Below are positions 17,305-26,439 of a stretch of DNA of 64,000 nt, in pieces (the first letter of the stretch is position 1; each line of letters starts with the position of its first letter). Under the pieces are notes generated by a model. It was not told where the DNA came from. It made no database searches and saw only the letters and a list, made by a program, of their open reading frames with translations. The DNA lies in assembly GCF_000621165.1 (NCBI RefSeq), contig NZ_JHZA01000008.1, positions 248,001 through 312,000 of the forward strand, given 5' to 3'. Origin of the DNA: Enterovibrio calviensis DSM 14347 (GTDB lineage Bacteria > Pseudomonadota > Gammaproteobacteria > Enterobacterales > Vibrionaceae). Position numbers and translations under genes: made by a program.

Positions 17305-18780
17305 TCACCCAAACACAAAGCGTGAACTCACCGCCTCTATCGACAAGGGTCTATCATGCAAATAGCCTTGTTGGAACTGACAGCCTCGCGCGGCCAAAAA
17401 TGAGGATTGTTCAATTTTCTCAACGCCTTCTGCCACAATATCCACGTTCAAGCGATGAGCCAGCTCAATGATGGATTCCAACACAGGTGCATTAATCGAA
17501 TCCACGCCGACAGTGTCTACAAAGCACTTATCAATCTTCAAATAGTCAAAATGCACGCGCTGAAGCATAGACAGCGAGGTATGCCCAACCCCAAAGTCGT
17601 CAATAGCCACGCGAATACCGAGCTGGCGAACCGCATCTATGTGTCTAATTGCTTCTTCATTCAGCAATTGTCGTTCAGTCACTTCCAAGGTCAAAGACAG
17701 GTTCACTCGCTGAAACGCTTCCAGCGTTGTTTTAAGTGTTGCATCTAATTCGTCGCTGCACATAAACGACGGCGGGACATTCACCCCCAAATGATAAGGC
17801 TTCGCTAGCTTAAGCGGTCCCATGTCTTCCACCACACGCTCAAACACATAGCGAGTGAAAAGCATACTCAGCTGCTGGTTTTCGATTTCAGGAATGAATA
17901 TCTCAGGGCTCACATAGCCCATGTGAGGATGCTGCCAACGTGCCAGCGCTTCAAACCCATGCAGCTTATTGTCATTGCCATAGATTGGCTGATACTGCAG
18001 GTAAAACTCTTTACGATCTAAGCCACGTTTAATGTCATCGGCCAAAGATAGGCGCGGTGCAAAATAACGAAGCAGGAAGTGCGCCATCAACGAAATCAGC
18101 AAGGCGACAGGGATGCTTGATAACACAAACATCGCCATAGTGGCATGCACATAACTGTCTGAAGGCGACGCCCCAATACTAATATGATGCTCTTCTGAAT
18201 CCACAGAATGACCGATGACCTGATCAGCATGACGTTTGCCCACCATTGGCGTGTCATCGATCCAAATGGTCAACTTGCTGTATCGAGAAGAAGGAGCAAG
18301 ATCCAAATACTCGTGAAAGGCTTTTTTGGTGAGTACGGCAAAGCCTTGAACGCCTGCGACTTCTTCTGTCGCGATCACAAGCAGATTCTCACCTGCCTCC
18401 ATGGATGACTGGTTACGATAACTATGCAACCCAGCTAGGGGCGTTATTCCGACCAAGGTTTCATCAATCCAATCAAAGAAATGATTCGATTGGCAAAGCA
18501 CCTTGCCATCTTTGGTCACGGCGTAATCGTTGATATAAGGCCACATTTCCATTCGCGAAAGAATGACATCACATCGAGCAGGTTCACTTAAGGCAACACC
18601 AACCTGCACAGACAACACTTCAGCCTTGCGCTCAAGTGTTTGCATATAAAAGTTACCAAAGTCTTCGGCATGGTGATCGATCGTCAGCTTGGACAAATAA
18701 AGGCCAACGGCAACAGAAAAGAATAACGGCACACAAAGCAAAACGAGGTAATACACTACATCTTGTTTATTTCGCTTCAT
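17305..18780 (-). CDS. Membrane-bound c-di-GMP phosphodiesterase (EAL domain)
   Basis: A 491-residue protein: TM1 (~8-28), a periplasmic sensor (~29-215), TM2 (~218-240) and a C-terminal EAL domain (~245-490). The sensor has a cysteine pair context (ARCDVILSRM and LCQSNHF) like the CSS-motif sensors of the PdeB/PdeN group, whose activity depends on periplasmic disulphide state. The EAL domain keeps the catalytic set: EALARW, the N in LGVNVP, EVTE, the double Asp in AIDDFG, the K in YLKIDK, AEGVE and the Q in FQQGY. It should hydrolyse c-di-GMP to pGpG and so favour motility over biofilm. There is no GGDEF domain. Monocistronic. Confidence 0.92.
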   Translation of the reverse strand: MKRNKQDVVYYLVLLCVPLFFSVAVGLYLSKLTIDHHAEDFGNFYMQTLERKAEVLSVQVGVALSEPARCDVILSRMEMWPYINDYAVTKDGKVLCQSNHFFDWIDETLVGITPLAGLHSYRNQSSMEAGENLLVIATEEVAGVQGFAVLTKKAFHEYLDLAPSSRYSKLTIWIDDTPMVGKRHADQVIGHSVDSEEHHISIGASPSDSYVHATMAMFVLSSIPVALLISLMAHFLLRYFAPRLSLADDIKRGLDRKEFYLQYQPIYGNDNKLHGFEALARWQHPHMGYVSPEIFIPEIENQQLSMLFTRYVFERVVEDMGPLKLAKPYHLGVNVPPSFMCSDELDATLKTTLEAFQRVNLSLTLEVTERQLLNEEAIRHIDAVRQLGIRVAIDDFGVGHTSLSMLQRVHFDYLKIDKCFVDTVGVDSINAPVLESIIELAHRLNVDIVAEGVEKIEQSSFLAARGCQFQQGYLHDRPLSIEAVSSRFVFG

Positions 18781-19049
18781 TGATTTCGAAAACCTTTAGG
18801 AACTCGCTGTTCTCAGCAAAAAAAGGAGCGTCCAATGTCTATTTTTTTGCCAAAAATGCACACAATTAATGTGCGCAAAAGCAACAGGTTAATGACATTA
18901 AAGTCAGTAAAATTGGACATAAATAAATTCGGCGCGAGGTATATCACGGATAAAGTGAAATCACCATGAAATGGATATGAAACAAGGAAGGTAACGACAC
19001 CGTCATTGGAAAGATTTAGAGACAGGACTGTAAATAAATATCGACGGTT

Positions 19050-20126
19050 TCAAACCTCGCCAGCGAGGCTTTTTAGGAAGAGAAGTTGCTGTTGCTCTTG
19101 TTCAGAGGGGACATAGGGCTCAATGGAAAGATCATTCACGTCAAATTCCCCCAATTCAATAACAGAAATATTGGAAACACCGTAGCGTGTTTCTTCGCCT
19201 GGCACGCCGGACATGCGTTCCAGCTGAATATCTCGTAGCTGATAATCGCCTTGCACACCGCCGAATACGGATTGATGTGCTTTCACTTCCATGACACTGT
19301 CACCACTGCTCAGACGCTGCTTGTTAGTCAGCACAGCAACAGGCGCACCATCACTTCGATAAAGGTTCGCGCGCAATCGGTATAGCCCAGCCTCCTTTGC
19401 TTCAATCTCTAAGGGGATCATCCAATCCGCCCCATTCACATAAGCAGGTTGTGCCCCCACCACAAACGCCACAGGGGTTTGATAGTTAATGTCCGCCGTG
19501 AGTACATCTTCACCACGGTCGAATTGCACAAGTACGCGAAGGCGAACATTAGCAGGCCAGCTTTCCTTCGCAGGTATCTCACCAAGGTGATTCTCACTGC
19601 TGCCCGTCGCGACGACGGTACGTGTTTCAGTATCAATGAGAGAGAATGTCATGCTCTGTACGGCCAACCCACTCTTAACTTTAAAGGAAAGTGGCTCAGG
19701 GAAAAAATAACGGTATTTATCCATAACCAATGCGGCTGAATCTGTACCATCCAGTACCGGCATCTCCACGACAGAAAAGTGGTTAGGAGTAAGATAAGGA
19801 CTCGAAGAATCCAAGATGGGTTGTGAATATGGCGGGAAATCCAACTCGCTTTCGAAAGTTTGTGCAATACGAGAAAACTGCACGGCCATTTTTTCTGATA
19901 CCACCACGTCTTCTCGCTTAGGCGATTGAATAGCCAATGAAGGAGTGTCGCGATTTTGGTTCGTCGACAGCGCGGGCGTCGAAGCAGCCGTCGCGACGCC
20001 TTCTTTAATGGGCGTTGCAGATGCAACCGCTACATTGGGTGAAGGCCGTTCAGCGAGCAGAAACCACGCAGCCAAACCAACAACGCTGACACTTAGCACG
20101 ATCACGAATACCTTCGTTGGCTTCAT
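19050..20126 (-). CDS. Membrane-anchored periplasmic protein, unknown (beside lipase)
   Basis: A 358-residue protein with one N-terminal transmembrane anchor (KVFVIVLSVSVVGLAAWFLL), a low-complexity Ala/Thr/Pro linker to ~residue 60 and then a periplasmic beta-rich part that looks like two Ig-like folds. It lies directly downstream of the secreted hydrolase gene in the same direction, with a 130-base gap containing a hairpin. That position is the one held by lipase-specific foldases (Lif) in vibrios and pseudomonads, but I do not see the Lif signature, so a foldase role is only a positional guess. The ATG has AAGGA seven bases upstream. Confidence 0.7.
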   Translation of the reverse strand: MKPTKVFVIVLSVSVVGLAAWFLLAERPSPNVAVASATPIKEGVATAASTPALSTNQNRDTPSLAIQSPKREDVVVSEKMAVQFSRIAQTFESELDFPPYSQPILDSSSPYLTPNHFSVVEMPVLDGTDSAALVMDKYRYFFPEPLSFKVKSGLAVQSMTFSLIDTETRTVVATGSSENHLGEIPAKESWPANVRLRVLVQFDRGEDVLTADINYQTPVAFVVGAQPAYVNGADWMIPLEIEAKEAGLYRLRANLYRSDGAPVAVLTNKQRLSSGDSVMEVKAHQSVFGGVQGDYQLRDIQLERMSGVPGEETRYGVSNISVIELGEFDVNDLSIEPYVPSEQEQQQLLFLKSLAGEV

Positions 20127-20221
20127 TTGGAATTCCTTTTACTTAACAAGCGTCCAGCGCTGATACAAGTAGTAGCGACGTCACGAGATACCATGCGATT
20201 TCGCCAATGACATGTTGACTA

Positions 20222-20250
20222 TGCCCAAGCACCACAGCGGTACTTGGGCA
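20222..20250. terminator. Hairpin after the lipase-like gene
   Basis: tgcccaag (20222-20229) and cttgggca (20243-20250) pair perfectly, with a further acc/ggt pairing inside the loop. It lies six bases after the hydrolase stop on the minus strand. No T-run, so it is either a weak terminator or a mRNA 3'-stabilising structure between the two genes. Confidence 0.45.
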
Positions 20251-20255
20251 CAATG

Positions 20256-21305
20256 TTAAAGCAGATCAGTCACCAATTCAGACATAGTGCGATCATCCGA
20301 GCCATTCACATAGCGATAAGTCGCCCAAGACCACCACGACCATTTATCTTTGGTGGATACTGAGATGCCTTGTCCATTCGCCAACGTCACGGAATTGCGC
20401 GCCGTCGTTACCTTCCCTTGGTGGCTATCGCCAATCAATTCGCCGTGTCCGTAACCACTGCCCATCATCATTGGGTAATGACGTGGCATAAAGCTGGATA
20501 CACCGTTCGACTGATAAGTCACTTTGCCATCAAACGCGACAGAGGTGGAGCAACTGCTAAAGCTGCCTGAACGGCTCGCACCACATGAGGAATGAGCAGA
20601 CACCACACCATCGTCATGACCCGGTAAGAAAGGCGATGTCAGGCCAAAATACTCGGAGTCGTCGCCCGTAAAGCGCACGCGTGGCACTCTGCCATCAGGA
20701 AAAGGGGCGATTTGGCGGGCATTCGCGACTTTCAGATCATTTAGCACACCAACGTTATTGCTGTTTGGCATTTCACCCAGCCAAAGTGAGATAGCCAATC
20801 TTAATGATGCGTTTAAAACACCACCACCTTCAGCAATATTTACGGCCATGTCAGCCAGTTCAGAACCGCCACCAGCTCCGGCAAAATCAAACGTGGAAAT
20901 AATATTTAATGGTGATAACCCTGCGTTTAAAAGCCAGTTTTCTTGATTATCTAAAATATAACGCGTAACTAAATCACCCGTTGAATGAGTGACAAAAATA
21001 CAACCATTACTGCAAGTATTACTTTCTGAAAGTTGTTTTAATTTAGGCCACGCATAATCACTCGCTATTTTTCCAGCAACTCGCTCATGTGAAGGCCAGT
21101 CTATACGCACGTCAGCATGAGTAAGCCAATACTCCTGCCAATATTCCTCTCCGTCAGCCCTAACCTCTGTCGCGTCAGGCCTAGACTGGAGTTGAGATGG
21201 GTTTAAACCATGCACTAACACGACAGGGTATTGACCAATAGCTGCAAACGTAGGCATCGAAAGAGAGGCAGCGGCGAGCGATAACATTGCGATAAACTTC
21301 TTCAT
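20256..21305 (-). CDS. Secreted alpha/beta hydrolase, lipase-like
   Basis: A 349-residue exported protein with a standard signal peptide (MKKFIAMLSLAAASLSMPTFA, cut after AFA). After it comes the oxyanion segment YPVVLVHGLNPSQ and a nucleophile elbow VTHSTGD (Thr-His-Ser-Thr-Gly; the first small residue of the usual G-x-S-x-G is Thr). The segment GHDDGVVSAHS matches the catalytic Asp and subsequent substrate pocket of family I lipases, and a His lies in SGYGHGELIGD. Four Cys are present (CSNGC and CGASRSGSFSSC), so disulphides are likely. Role: probably extracellular ester or lipid hydrolysis. RBS AAGGA nine bases before the ATG. Confidence 0.82.
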   Translation of the reverse strand: MKKFIAMLSLAAASLSMPTFAAIGQYPVVLVHGLNPSQLQSRPDATEVRADGEEYWQEYWLTHADVRIDWPSHERVAGKIASDYAWPKLKQLSESNTCSNGCIFVTHSTGDLVTRYILDNQENWLLNAGLSPLNIISTFDFAGAGGGSELADMAVNIAEGGGVLNASLRLAISLWLGEMPNSNNVGVLNDLKVANARQIAPFPDGRVPRVRFTGDDSEYFGLTSPFLPGHDDGVVSAHSSCGASRSGSFSSCSTSVAFDGKVTYQSNGVSSFMPRHYPMMMGSGYGHGELIGDSHQGKVTTARNSVTLANGQGISVSTKDKWSWWSWATYRYVNGSDDRTMSELVTDLL

Positions 21306-21562
21306 TTAAAACCGTCCTTTTATTTTAAAATTTCGAATGCGTAGTATTTATATATGCGATCCGAAAACGGGTTTAAATCAGCCTAGTCGACGCAACATTC
21401 CTATAACATTGATCATGATCCCATTCGTTTGCATTTAAGAGGTCAGACATGTAGAAAATATAAGTTAGTGACAATATTTTTATAAATGCGACACTCATTA
21501 ATAAAATAATTTCATGCTGTTAATGAAACTATATTCATGAATAAATAATACTAAATTGCTTA
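21306..21562. other. Upstream region of the lipase-like gene
   Basis: Very AT-rich 250 bases which should hold the minus-strand promoter of the hydrolase gene. I see no gene. It is bounded on the right by a long palindromic repeat. Confidence 0.5.
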
Positions 21563-21671
21563 TATACCCAAGCAACCTGAACATGCAGGATCCAGCGAGC
21601 TTGACTGACGTTATGATCATGGCGTCAGTAAACTCGCCCGAAGGGAGGCCATCTTCAGGTTGCTTGGGTAT
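21563..21671. repeat. Palindromic intergenic repeat, copy C (expanded form)
   Basis: Outer arms tatacccaagcaacctga and tcaggttgcttgggta match the family consensus, but the centre is expanded to ~75 bases carrying a second inverted pair, gcgagcttgactgacg and cgtcagtaaactcgc, around ttatgatcatgg. The whole 109-bp element is a long imperfect palindrome, in the shared space between the divergent hydrolase and Rieske genes. Confidence 0.85.
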
Positions 21672-21981
21672 CGCTATATGGTTTACCTCTCATTTCTTCT
21701 CTTCATAAGCTTGCAATGACACGAATTTATGTCCGATCAATCTGAAGACGCTGAGTATGACCGCATCATTCTGATGCCTGCTGCTTTACCGTCGTAAAAT
21801 GGCGCGTAAAACGTCGTAATTAAATAAATACCCTTATTTCAAACGCGCCATTATTCGATGTATATGCGTCGCTATCGCCACGCTTGGCTCCCTTCCCCTA
21901 GAGATTCGTCGAGTTTGGGGTTGGAAAGCGATGATGGAATGTCGCAAAACATTTGATGACTGTTGAAGTAAGGAAAGGGCC

Positions 21982-23232
21982 ATGAGTCAACTTCCCGTAA
22001 AGAATCTCGATGCTGCACCCATTGATAGAGAAATGGTGAAAACCATGCTCGATCGACGTATTCCTGATTACACGCTAGAACAGCCCTTTTATAACGACCC
22101 AGAGCTGTTTCGCATCGACATGGAAGAGATCTTTGGTAAAGAGTGGATCTTCGCTGGAATGACATGCGAACTCCCAAAAAAAGGCAGTTTTTTCACCCTT
22201 GAGATCGGTAATAACCCTATCCTGATCGTTCGCGACAACAACAATGAGATCAGCGCTTTCCATAACGTCTGTCGCCATCGAGGCTCAAAAATTTGTTTGG
22301 CCAGCAAAGGGAAATCGCCAAAGCTGGTGTGTCCCTATCACCAGTGGGCATACGATCTGGATGGTTCGCTAGTGTACGCCTCCGACATGGGTGAAGATTT
22401 CGATCGAACACAATTCAGCTTACACCCTGTGCAATGCAAATCTGCTGGCGGGTATATATTTGTGTGCTTGTCGGATAACCCACCGCCGATTCAAGAGTTT
22501 CTCGATGATCTAAATCACTACCTAGAACCTTTCGACATGGACAACACCAAGATCGCAGTGCAAAGCGAAATCATCGAAAAGGCCAATTGGAAATTAGTGG
22601 TCGAAAATAACCGAGAGTGTTACCACTGCGAGGGTTCACACCCTGAATTATTGGCATCGTTACTTGAGTGGGATGACAACAATGACCCTCGCTCTACCCC
22701 AGAATTCAAAGCACTGGTCGCAGAGAAACAAGCGCTGTGGGATGGGCACGACATTCCGTACCTTTTCACTGGCACCTATGACAATCGCAGCCGAATTGTA
22801 AGAACGCCGTTGAAAGCAGGCACTCACTCCATGACGTTAGACGGTCAAGTAGCCAGCAAGAAACTGCTGGGTCGAGTACCCATTCCAGACCTTGGCGCAC
22901 TGCGCATATTGCACCTGCCAAACTCATGGAATCACGGCATGAGTGATAACCTGATAGCGTTTCAAATCATCCCTGTTAGCCCACAAGAAACTCGTGTAGT
23001 GACGCGTTGGCTGGTTCACAAAGATGCTGTCGAGGGCGTTGATTACGACCCAGAAAACCTCAGTGCGGTATGGACTGCCACTAACGCACAAGATCGCTCA
23101 TTGGCGGAAAATAACCAACGCGGTGTGAACTCAGTGGCGTATCGCCCCGGCCCTTATTCGAAGACTTTTGAGTTTGGCGTAATTAATTTCGTCAATTGGT
23201 ACTGTGAGCGCATGAAAGAGAACTTGGGATAG
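21982..23232 (+). CDS. gbcA: Rieske-type oxygenase alpha subunit, GbcA-like
   Basis: A 416-residue ring-hydroxylating-type oxygenase. The N-terminal Rieske domain has NVCRHRGSKIC and VCPYHQWAYD (C-x-H ... C-x2-H) binding a 2Fe-2S cluster. The mononuclear iron site shows ENNRECYHCEGSHPELL (two His), and a later Asp in TNAQDRSLAENNQRG. The ENNRECYHC.G.HPELL form is typical of the betaine-demethylating branch (GbcA, with stachydrine and carnitine enzymes as relatives) rather than of true aromatic dioxygenases. Expected role: NADH- and oxygen-dependent glycine betaine to dimethylglycine plus formaldehyde, with the reductase encoded next. Support from context: betaine carriers in the same window. 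Substrate assignment is moderately sure. RBS AGGAAAGGG before the ATG. Confidence 0.8.
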   Translation: MSQLPVKNLDAAPIDREMVKTMLDRRIPDYTLEQPFYNDPELFRIDMEEIFGKEWIFAGMTCELPKKGSFFTLEIGNNPILIVRDNNNEISAFHNVCRHRGSKICLASKGKSPKLVCPYHQWAYDLDGSLVYASDMGEDFDRTQFSLHPVQCKSAGGYIFVCLSDNPPPIQEFLDDLNHYLEPFDMDNTKIAVQSEIIEKANWKLVVENNRECYHCEGSHPELLASLLEWDDNNDPRSTPEFKALVAEKQALWDGHDIPYLFTGTYDNRSRIVRTPLKAGTHSMTLDGQVASKKLLGRVPIPDLGALRILHLPNSWNHGMSDNLIAFQIIPVSPQETRVVTRWLVHKDAVEGVDYDPENLSAVWTATNAQDRSLAENNQRGVNSVAYRPGPYSKTFEFGVINFVNWYCERMKENLG

Positions 23233-23319
23233 CCATGGTCATTTAAGGCATGTCGATGTCGTGTTTGCGTAATTCACATGCCGAAAATCAACCCAAAATC
23301 TGTCTTAGCTAACTCGCAT

Positions 23320-23359
23320 ATTGAACACGTGATCCACACATTTCTATCACGTGTTCAAT
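23320..23359. promoter_or_regulatory. 14-bp perfect inverted repeat between gbcA and gbcB
   Basis: attgaacacgtgat (23320-23333) and atcacgtgttcaat (23346-23359) are exact inverse complements with a 12-base loop. A second, smaller inverted pair (ggcatgt at 23247, acatgcc at 23276) precedes it. No T-run follows, so it could be a transcription-factor site (the CACGTG core is palindromic) or an RNA stem controlling gbcB expression relative to gbcA. Confidence 0.7.
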
Positions 23360-23443
23360 GACATGCTTTGATGAGTCATCGAGCAGCGAAAACAGCATGG
23401 ATGAAGACTCGCGACTAGCACGCGCAACTTGGGGACGATGGCA

Positions 23444-24559
23444 ATGAGTGAAATGGACACAAACGCAGAAAATAGCCTCAACCCAGTGACCACCCAAACA
23501 TGGTCCAACGGGCGCCATTTGGTGCGATGTGTCAAAATCATACAAGAAACCCATGACGTAAAAACCTTCTGTTTTGTCAGCCAAACGCCGATGTTGCTCT
23601 TCTTTAAGCCGGGACAGTTTGTCACCTTAGAATTGCTCATCGATGACGAGCAAGTGATGCGTAGCTACACCATGTCTTCGTCGCCTTCTGTGCCCTATAG
23701 CTTTTCCATTACCGTAAAACGCGTTAAGAACGGTCAAGTTTCCAACTGGCTGCACGATAACTTGCGCGTTGATGATGAACTGGCAGTGCATGGCCCAATC
23801 GGCAATTTCAATTGCATCGACTTCCCGACGGACAAAGCGCTGTTCTTATCTGGGGGCGTGGGGATCACACCCGTGATGTCGATGGCGCGTTGGTGGTATG
23901 ACACCAATGGTGCAGTGAACATGAAGTTTGTTCACAGTGCCCAAACTCCCAAAGACATCATCTTTCTCAAAGAACTCGAACTGATAGCTTCACGCATTGA
24001 TAACTTCGAACTCAGCATCATTTGCGAGCGCTATGACATTGGTGAAAGCTGGCACGGCTACCGAGGCTTTCTCACCCAAGCTCTACTGTTGTTAATTGCC
24101 CCTGACGTCTTGCAGCGCGAAGTATACTGCTGTGGACCAGAGCCTTACATGAAAGCAGTGCGCACCATGCTGCTTGACCTTGGTTACGACATGAGTCGCT
24201 ACCATGAAGAGAGCTTTGGAGAAACACCGCCGGATGCAATTGAAGATGCAGAAGAGTCCGCTGAACAAGCACTGATTGCCGATGAACAACCAAGCACAGG
24301 GTTTGCCGTCGAGTTTGTTGATGAAGGCATGGCAGTCACCGTCAGTGAAAGTGAGACCATTCATGCTGCCAGTGCCAAGCTGGGCATTCATGTCCCTAAA
24401 GCCTGTGGCATGGGGATCTGTGGTTCTTGCAAAGTACGTTTGCTGTCAGGTGAAGTAAACATGGAACACAATGGCGGGATCAGTGAAGATGAAATCGAAG
24501 AAGGTTACATCCTGAGTTGCTGCAGCTCCCCTATTAAAGATGTCTCTATTGAAACCTAA
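23444..24559 (+). CDS. gbcB: Ferredoxin reductase with C-terminal 2Fe-2S domain, GbcB-like
   Basis: A ~371-residue electron-transfer partner for the Rieske oxygenase. Residues ~20-130 form the FAD domain (VMRSYTMSSSP holds the FAD-binding R-x-Y-S/T), ~130-245 the NAD(P)H domain (FLSGGVGITPVMSMARW, CCGPEPYMKAV) and ~285-371 a plant-type ferredoxin (CGMGICGSCKVRLLSGEV, then SCCSSP), giving all four cluster cysteines. This FAD-NAD-ferredoxin order is that of GbcB. Start could be ATG 23438 or 23444; GGGGA sits nine bases before the latter. It is separated from gbcA by ~200 bases carrying two hairpins, so its level may be set separately. Confidence 0.82.
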   Translation: MSEMDTNAENSLNPVTTQTWSNGRHLVRCVKIIQETHDVKTFCFVSQTPMLLFFKPGQFVTLELLIDDEQVMRSYTMSSSPSVPYSFSITVKRVKNGQVSNWLHDNLRVDDELAVHGPIGNFNCIDFPTDKALFLSGGVGITPVMSMARWWYDTNGAVNMKFVHSAQTPKDIIFLKELELIASRIDNFELSIICERYDIGESWHGYRGFLTQALLLLIAPDVLQREVYCCGPEPYMKAVRTMLLDLGYDMSRYHEESFGETPPDAIEDAEESAEQALIADEQPSTGFAVEFVDEGMAVTVSESETIHAASAKLGIHVPKACGMGICGSCKVRLLSGEVNMEHNGGISEDEIEEGYILSCCSSPIKDVSIET

Positions 24560-24683
24560 TCACGCTAGCTTCTGCCATCATTAGCGGCATAAGCACGATC
24601 AAAAATTAACCATTAACCAGCGGCATGTTCATGTCGCTGCTCACCCGCTTTTCATCCTTTGGTTTTCTTCCTAGCACTTTCTC

Positions 24684-24739
24684 TTTCACTGGTTCATTTT
24701 ACCAAGTCTTTTTCACTGAGTCCTTTTTACTAAGTCCGT
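24684..24739. repeat. Four degenerate 14-bp tandem repeats
   Basis: Units tttcactggttcat, tttaccaagtcttt, ttcactgagtcctt and tttactaagtccgt run end to end downstream of gbcB. They share a t-rich start and an act/ac...aagtc core. The rest of the 460-base gap between gbcB and the next small gene shows no gene and no clear terminator. Confidence 0.65.
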
Positions 24740-25023
24740 TTAACAGGCGCTTTTTAATCGATGCTTCCTAAAACTATTTCTTTGCACGTGGCGCACGATT
24801 TCGAGCTGTTAACAAAAAACCGAATACCGCTTCCAGTTTCAGGCATTTTTCCATGTGCATTCCTTCATGCATTTTAACAACGATCGTCTACTTAATTGGA
24901 CTCCATTTTCGCCTAACACAACCATTACCGAACGCTAACATTCCCCCCTGTCGATTGAACCAAAGTGTATGGGCTGCAGCAAAAAACTTAACCCAAGATT
25001 CCAAAGGAAAAGGAGAACGATCC

Positions 25024-25170
25024 ATGAATATGTTGAAAACAATGATGTTAGCGTTTGCGGTTCTATTTTCAGGCATGGCATTAGCTAGCGAAACCGCGCC
25101 CGACTGTCCGGAGGGTTCTGAAGCCCCTGAATGCCAAATGAAGAAAGACGATAGCGGCTCGACCAACTAA
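25024..25170 (+). CDS. Small exported protein, 48 residues
   Basis: A short gene with a strong ribosome site (AAAGGAGAACG before the ATG) and its own strong terminator. The product is a signal peptide (MLKTMMLAFAVLFSGMALA, cut near ALA-SE) followed by a mature peptide of only ~26 residues, acidic with two cysteines (APDCPEGSEAPECQ) and a polar tail (KKDDSGSTN). The two Cys could form a disulphide or bind a metal. I do not recognise a family; small Cys-containing periplasmic peptides like this are common in marine gammaproteobacteria. The longer open frame starting at 24853 is not supported. Confidence 0.7.
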   Translation: MNMLKTMMLAFAVLFSGMALASETAPDCPEGSEAPECQMKKDDSGSTN

Positions 25171-25221
25171 AGAGCCCTATCTCCTCAACTTTTGTCGCTT
25201 CGACCTCGACCTTCGAGCAAC

Positions 25222-25256
25222 AAAAAAGGCCAATGGCATTTGCCATTGGCCTTCTT
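25222..25256. terminator. Bidirectional terminator
   Basis: ggccaatggca (25228-25238) and tgccattggcc (25241-25251) form a perfect 11-base stem with an AA/TT-like minimal loop, flanked by a six-A run on the left and ttctt on the right. It serves the small exported protein gene and the convergent channel gene. Confidence 0.92.
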
Positions 25257-25307
25257 CGTTGTATCTGTACAGTACACACAACCATTCGGTTGCGCGGCCT
25301 AGTGATA

Positions 25308-26150
25308 TTAATCGCGCAGGTAAATCATCCAATACCACATGCCCACGAACAAACCGCCGCCAATAATGTTCCCTAACGTCACGGGTATCAGGTTATTCAC
25401 CACAAACGTCATCATGCTTAAGTCAGCAAAATCGGCAATGTTCATGCCCGTCATCTGCCAAAAAGACTCTGGGGCGAAATACTTAATCCCAATCGCCATT
25501 GGCACTTGGAACATGTTCGCAATGCAGTGCTCAAAGCCCGCAGACACAAACATCGCCACAGGAAGAATCATCACCACGATTTTATCTGTCAGCGTGCGAC
25601 CGCTGTAGGTCATCCAAACTGCAATACACACCAGCACATTACACATGATGCCCAGCGCGACAGCTTGCAAGAAACCATGATGCAGCTTGTGCTCTGCAAT
25701 CCTCATGGCGTTAATGCCCACTTGCCCGTTATCGAACATGTATTGCTTGGCAATGAGCATACACACCACCAGCAAAACAGCCCCTACGAGGTTGCCCGCG
25801 TACACCACCGCCCAGTTTTTAAACAAGGCACTCCAGGTAATCTTACCACTGGCTCGCGCCACCAATGTGAGAACCGAACTTGTGAAAAGCTCGCCACCGG
25901 TAATGATCACTAAGATAAGGCCAAGGCTAAATGCCAACCCACCGACGAAGCGTGTCATGCCCCAAGGCATGTCACCTGCCCCTGTGGTGACTGTGGTATA
26001 AAAGATAAATGCAATACCGATATGGATACCGGCAGAAATAGCCAGAAGAAAAGATTTCGCCGGATCTTTTGTTGCCTTAGCAACGCCAATTTCCGCCGCT
26101 CTTTCAGCAATCTGAGGAGGGGGTAACGAATCAAACTGAGTAAAGTTCAT
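25308..26150 (-). CDS. Formate/nitrite channel family protein (FocA-like)
   Basis: A 280-residue, six-TM inner-membrane channel of the FNT family. N-terminal helix PPPQIAERAAEIGVAKATKDP, the first TM with GIHIGIAFIFYTTVTTG, the omega-loop region LVIITGGELFTSSVL and the pore histidine segment AGFEHCIANMFQVP are those of formate channels (H209 of FocA corresponds to the His here). Likely passive or proton-coupled transport of formate, which links to fermentation or formate respiration. There is no pflB neighbour. I start at the ATG at 26150, which aligns with FocA; the GTG at 26177 gives an unlikely extra tail. Its RBS is weak. Confidence 0.9.
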   Translation of the reverse strand: MNFTQFDSLPPPQIAERAAEIGVAKATKDPAKSFLLAISAGIHIGIAFIFYTTVTTGAGDMPWGMTRFVGGLAFSLGLILVIITGGELFTSSVLTLVARASGKITWSALFKNWAVVYAGNLVGAVLLVVCMLIAKQYMFDNGQVGINAMRIAEHKLHHGFLQAVALGIMCNVLVCIAVWMTYSGRTLTDKIVVMILPVAMFVSAGFEHCIANMFQVPMAIGIKYFAPESFWQMTGMNIADFADLSMMTFVVNNLIPVTLGNIIGGGLFVGMWYWMIYLRD

Positions 26151-26439
26151 AGTACAATAGCACTTAGTAAGAAACACGGAGGGCGCGGATAATCTCTCCT
26201 TTCCCGCCGATTTTCAAGGGCTATTTTGTTGAGCAATTTATGTTTGCATACATGCAACCGTTATCACAAAACAGAAGCTATCGAATAAACAGACAACTGC
26301 ACAAAAATGCCTCACTATTGCAACGTATACCCATAAGCTTTTTGCAACGATATTCCTTCATCTCCTTCCGCTTTTCGGTACAACTTCTGACAACACACTG
26401 GTAGACTCCGCGCCTTGTCACTTTGACCTCTAACCGTGA

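Noticed and set aside
19050-20126. Lipase-specific foldase Lif
   Set aside because: Layout and position fit, but the R-x-x-F-D-Y-type Lif signature is absent and the domain looks Ig-like.
24853-25023. N-terminal extension of the small exported protein
   Set aside because: The upstream codons have no ribosome site and would bury the signal peptide; AAAGGAGAACG directly precedes the ATG at 25024.
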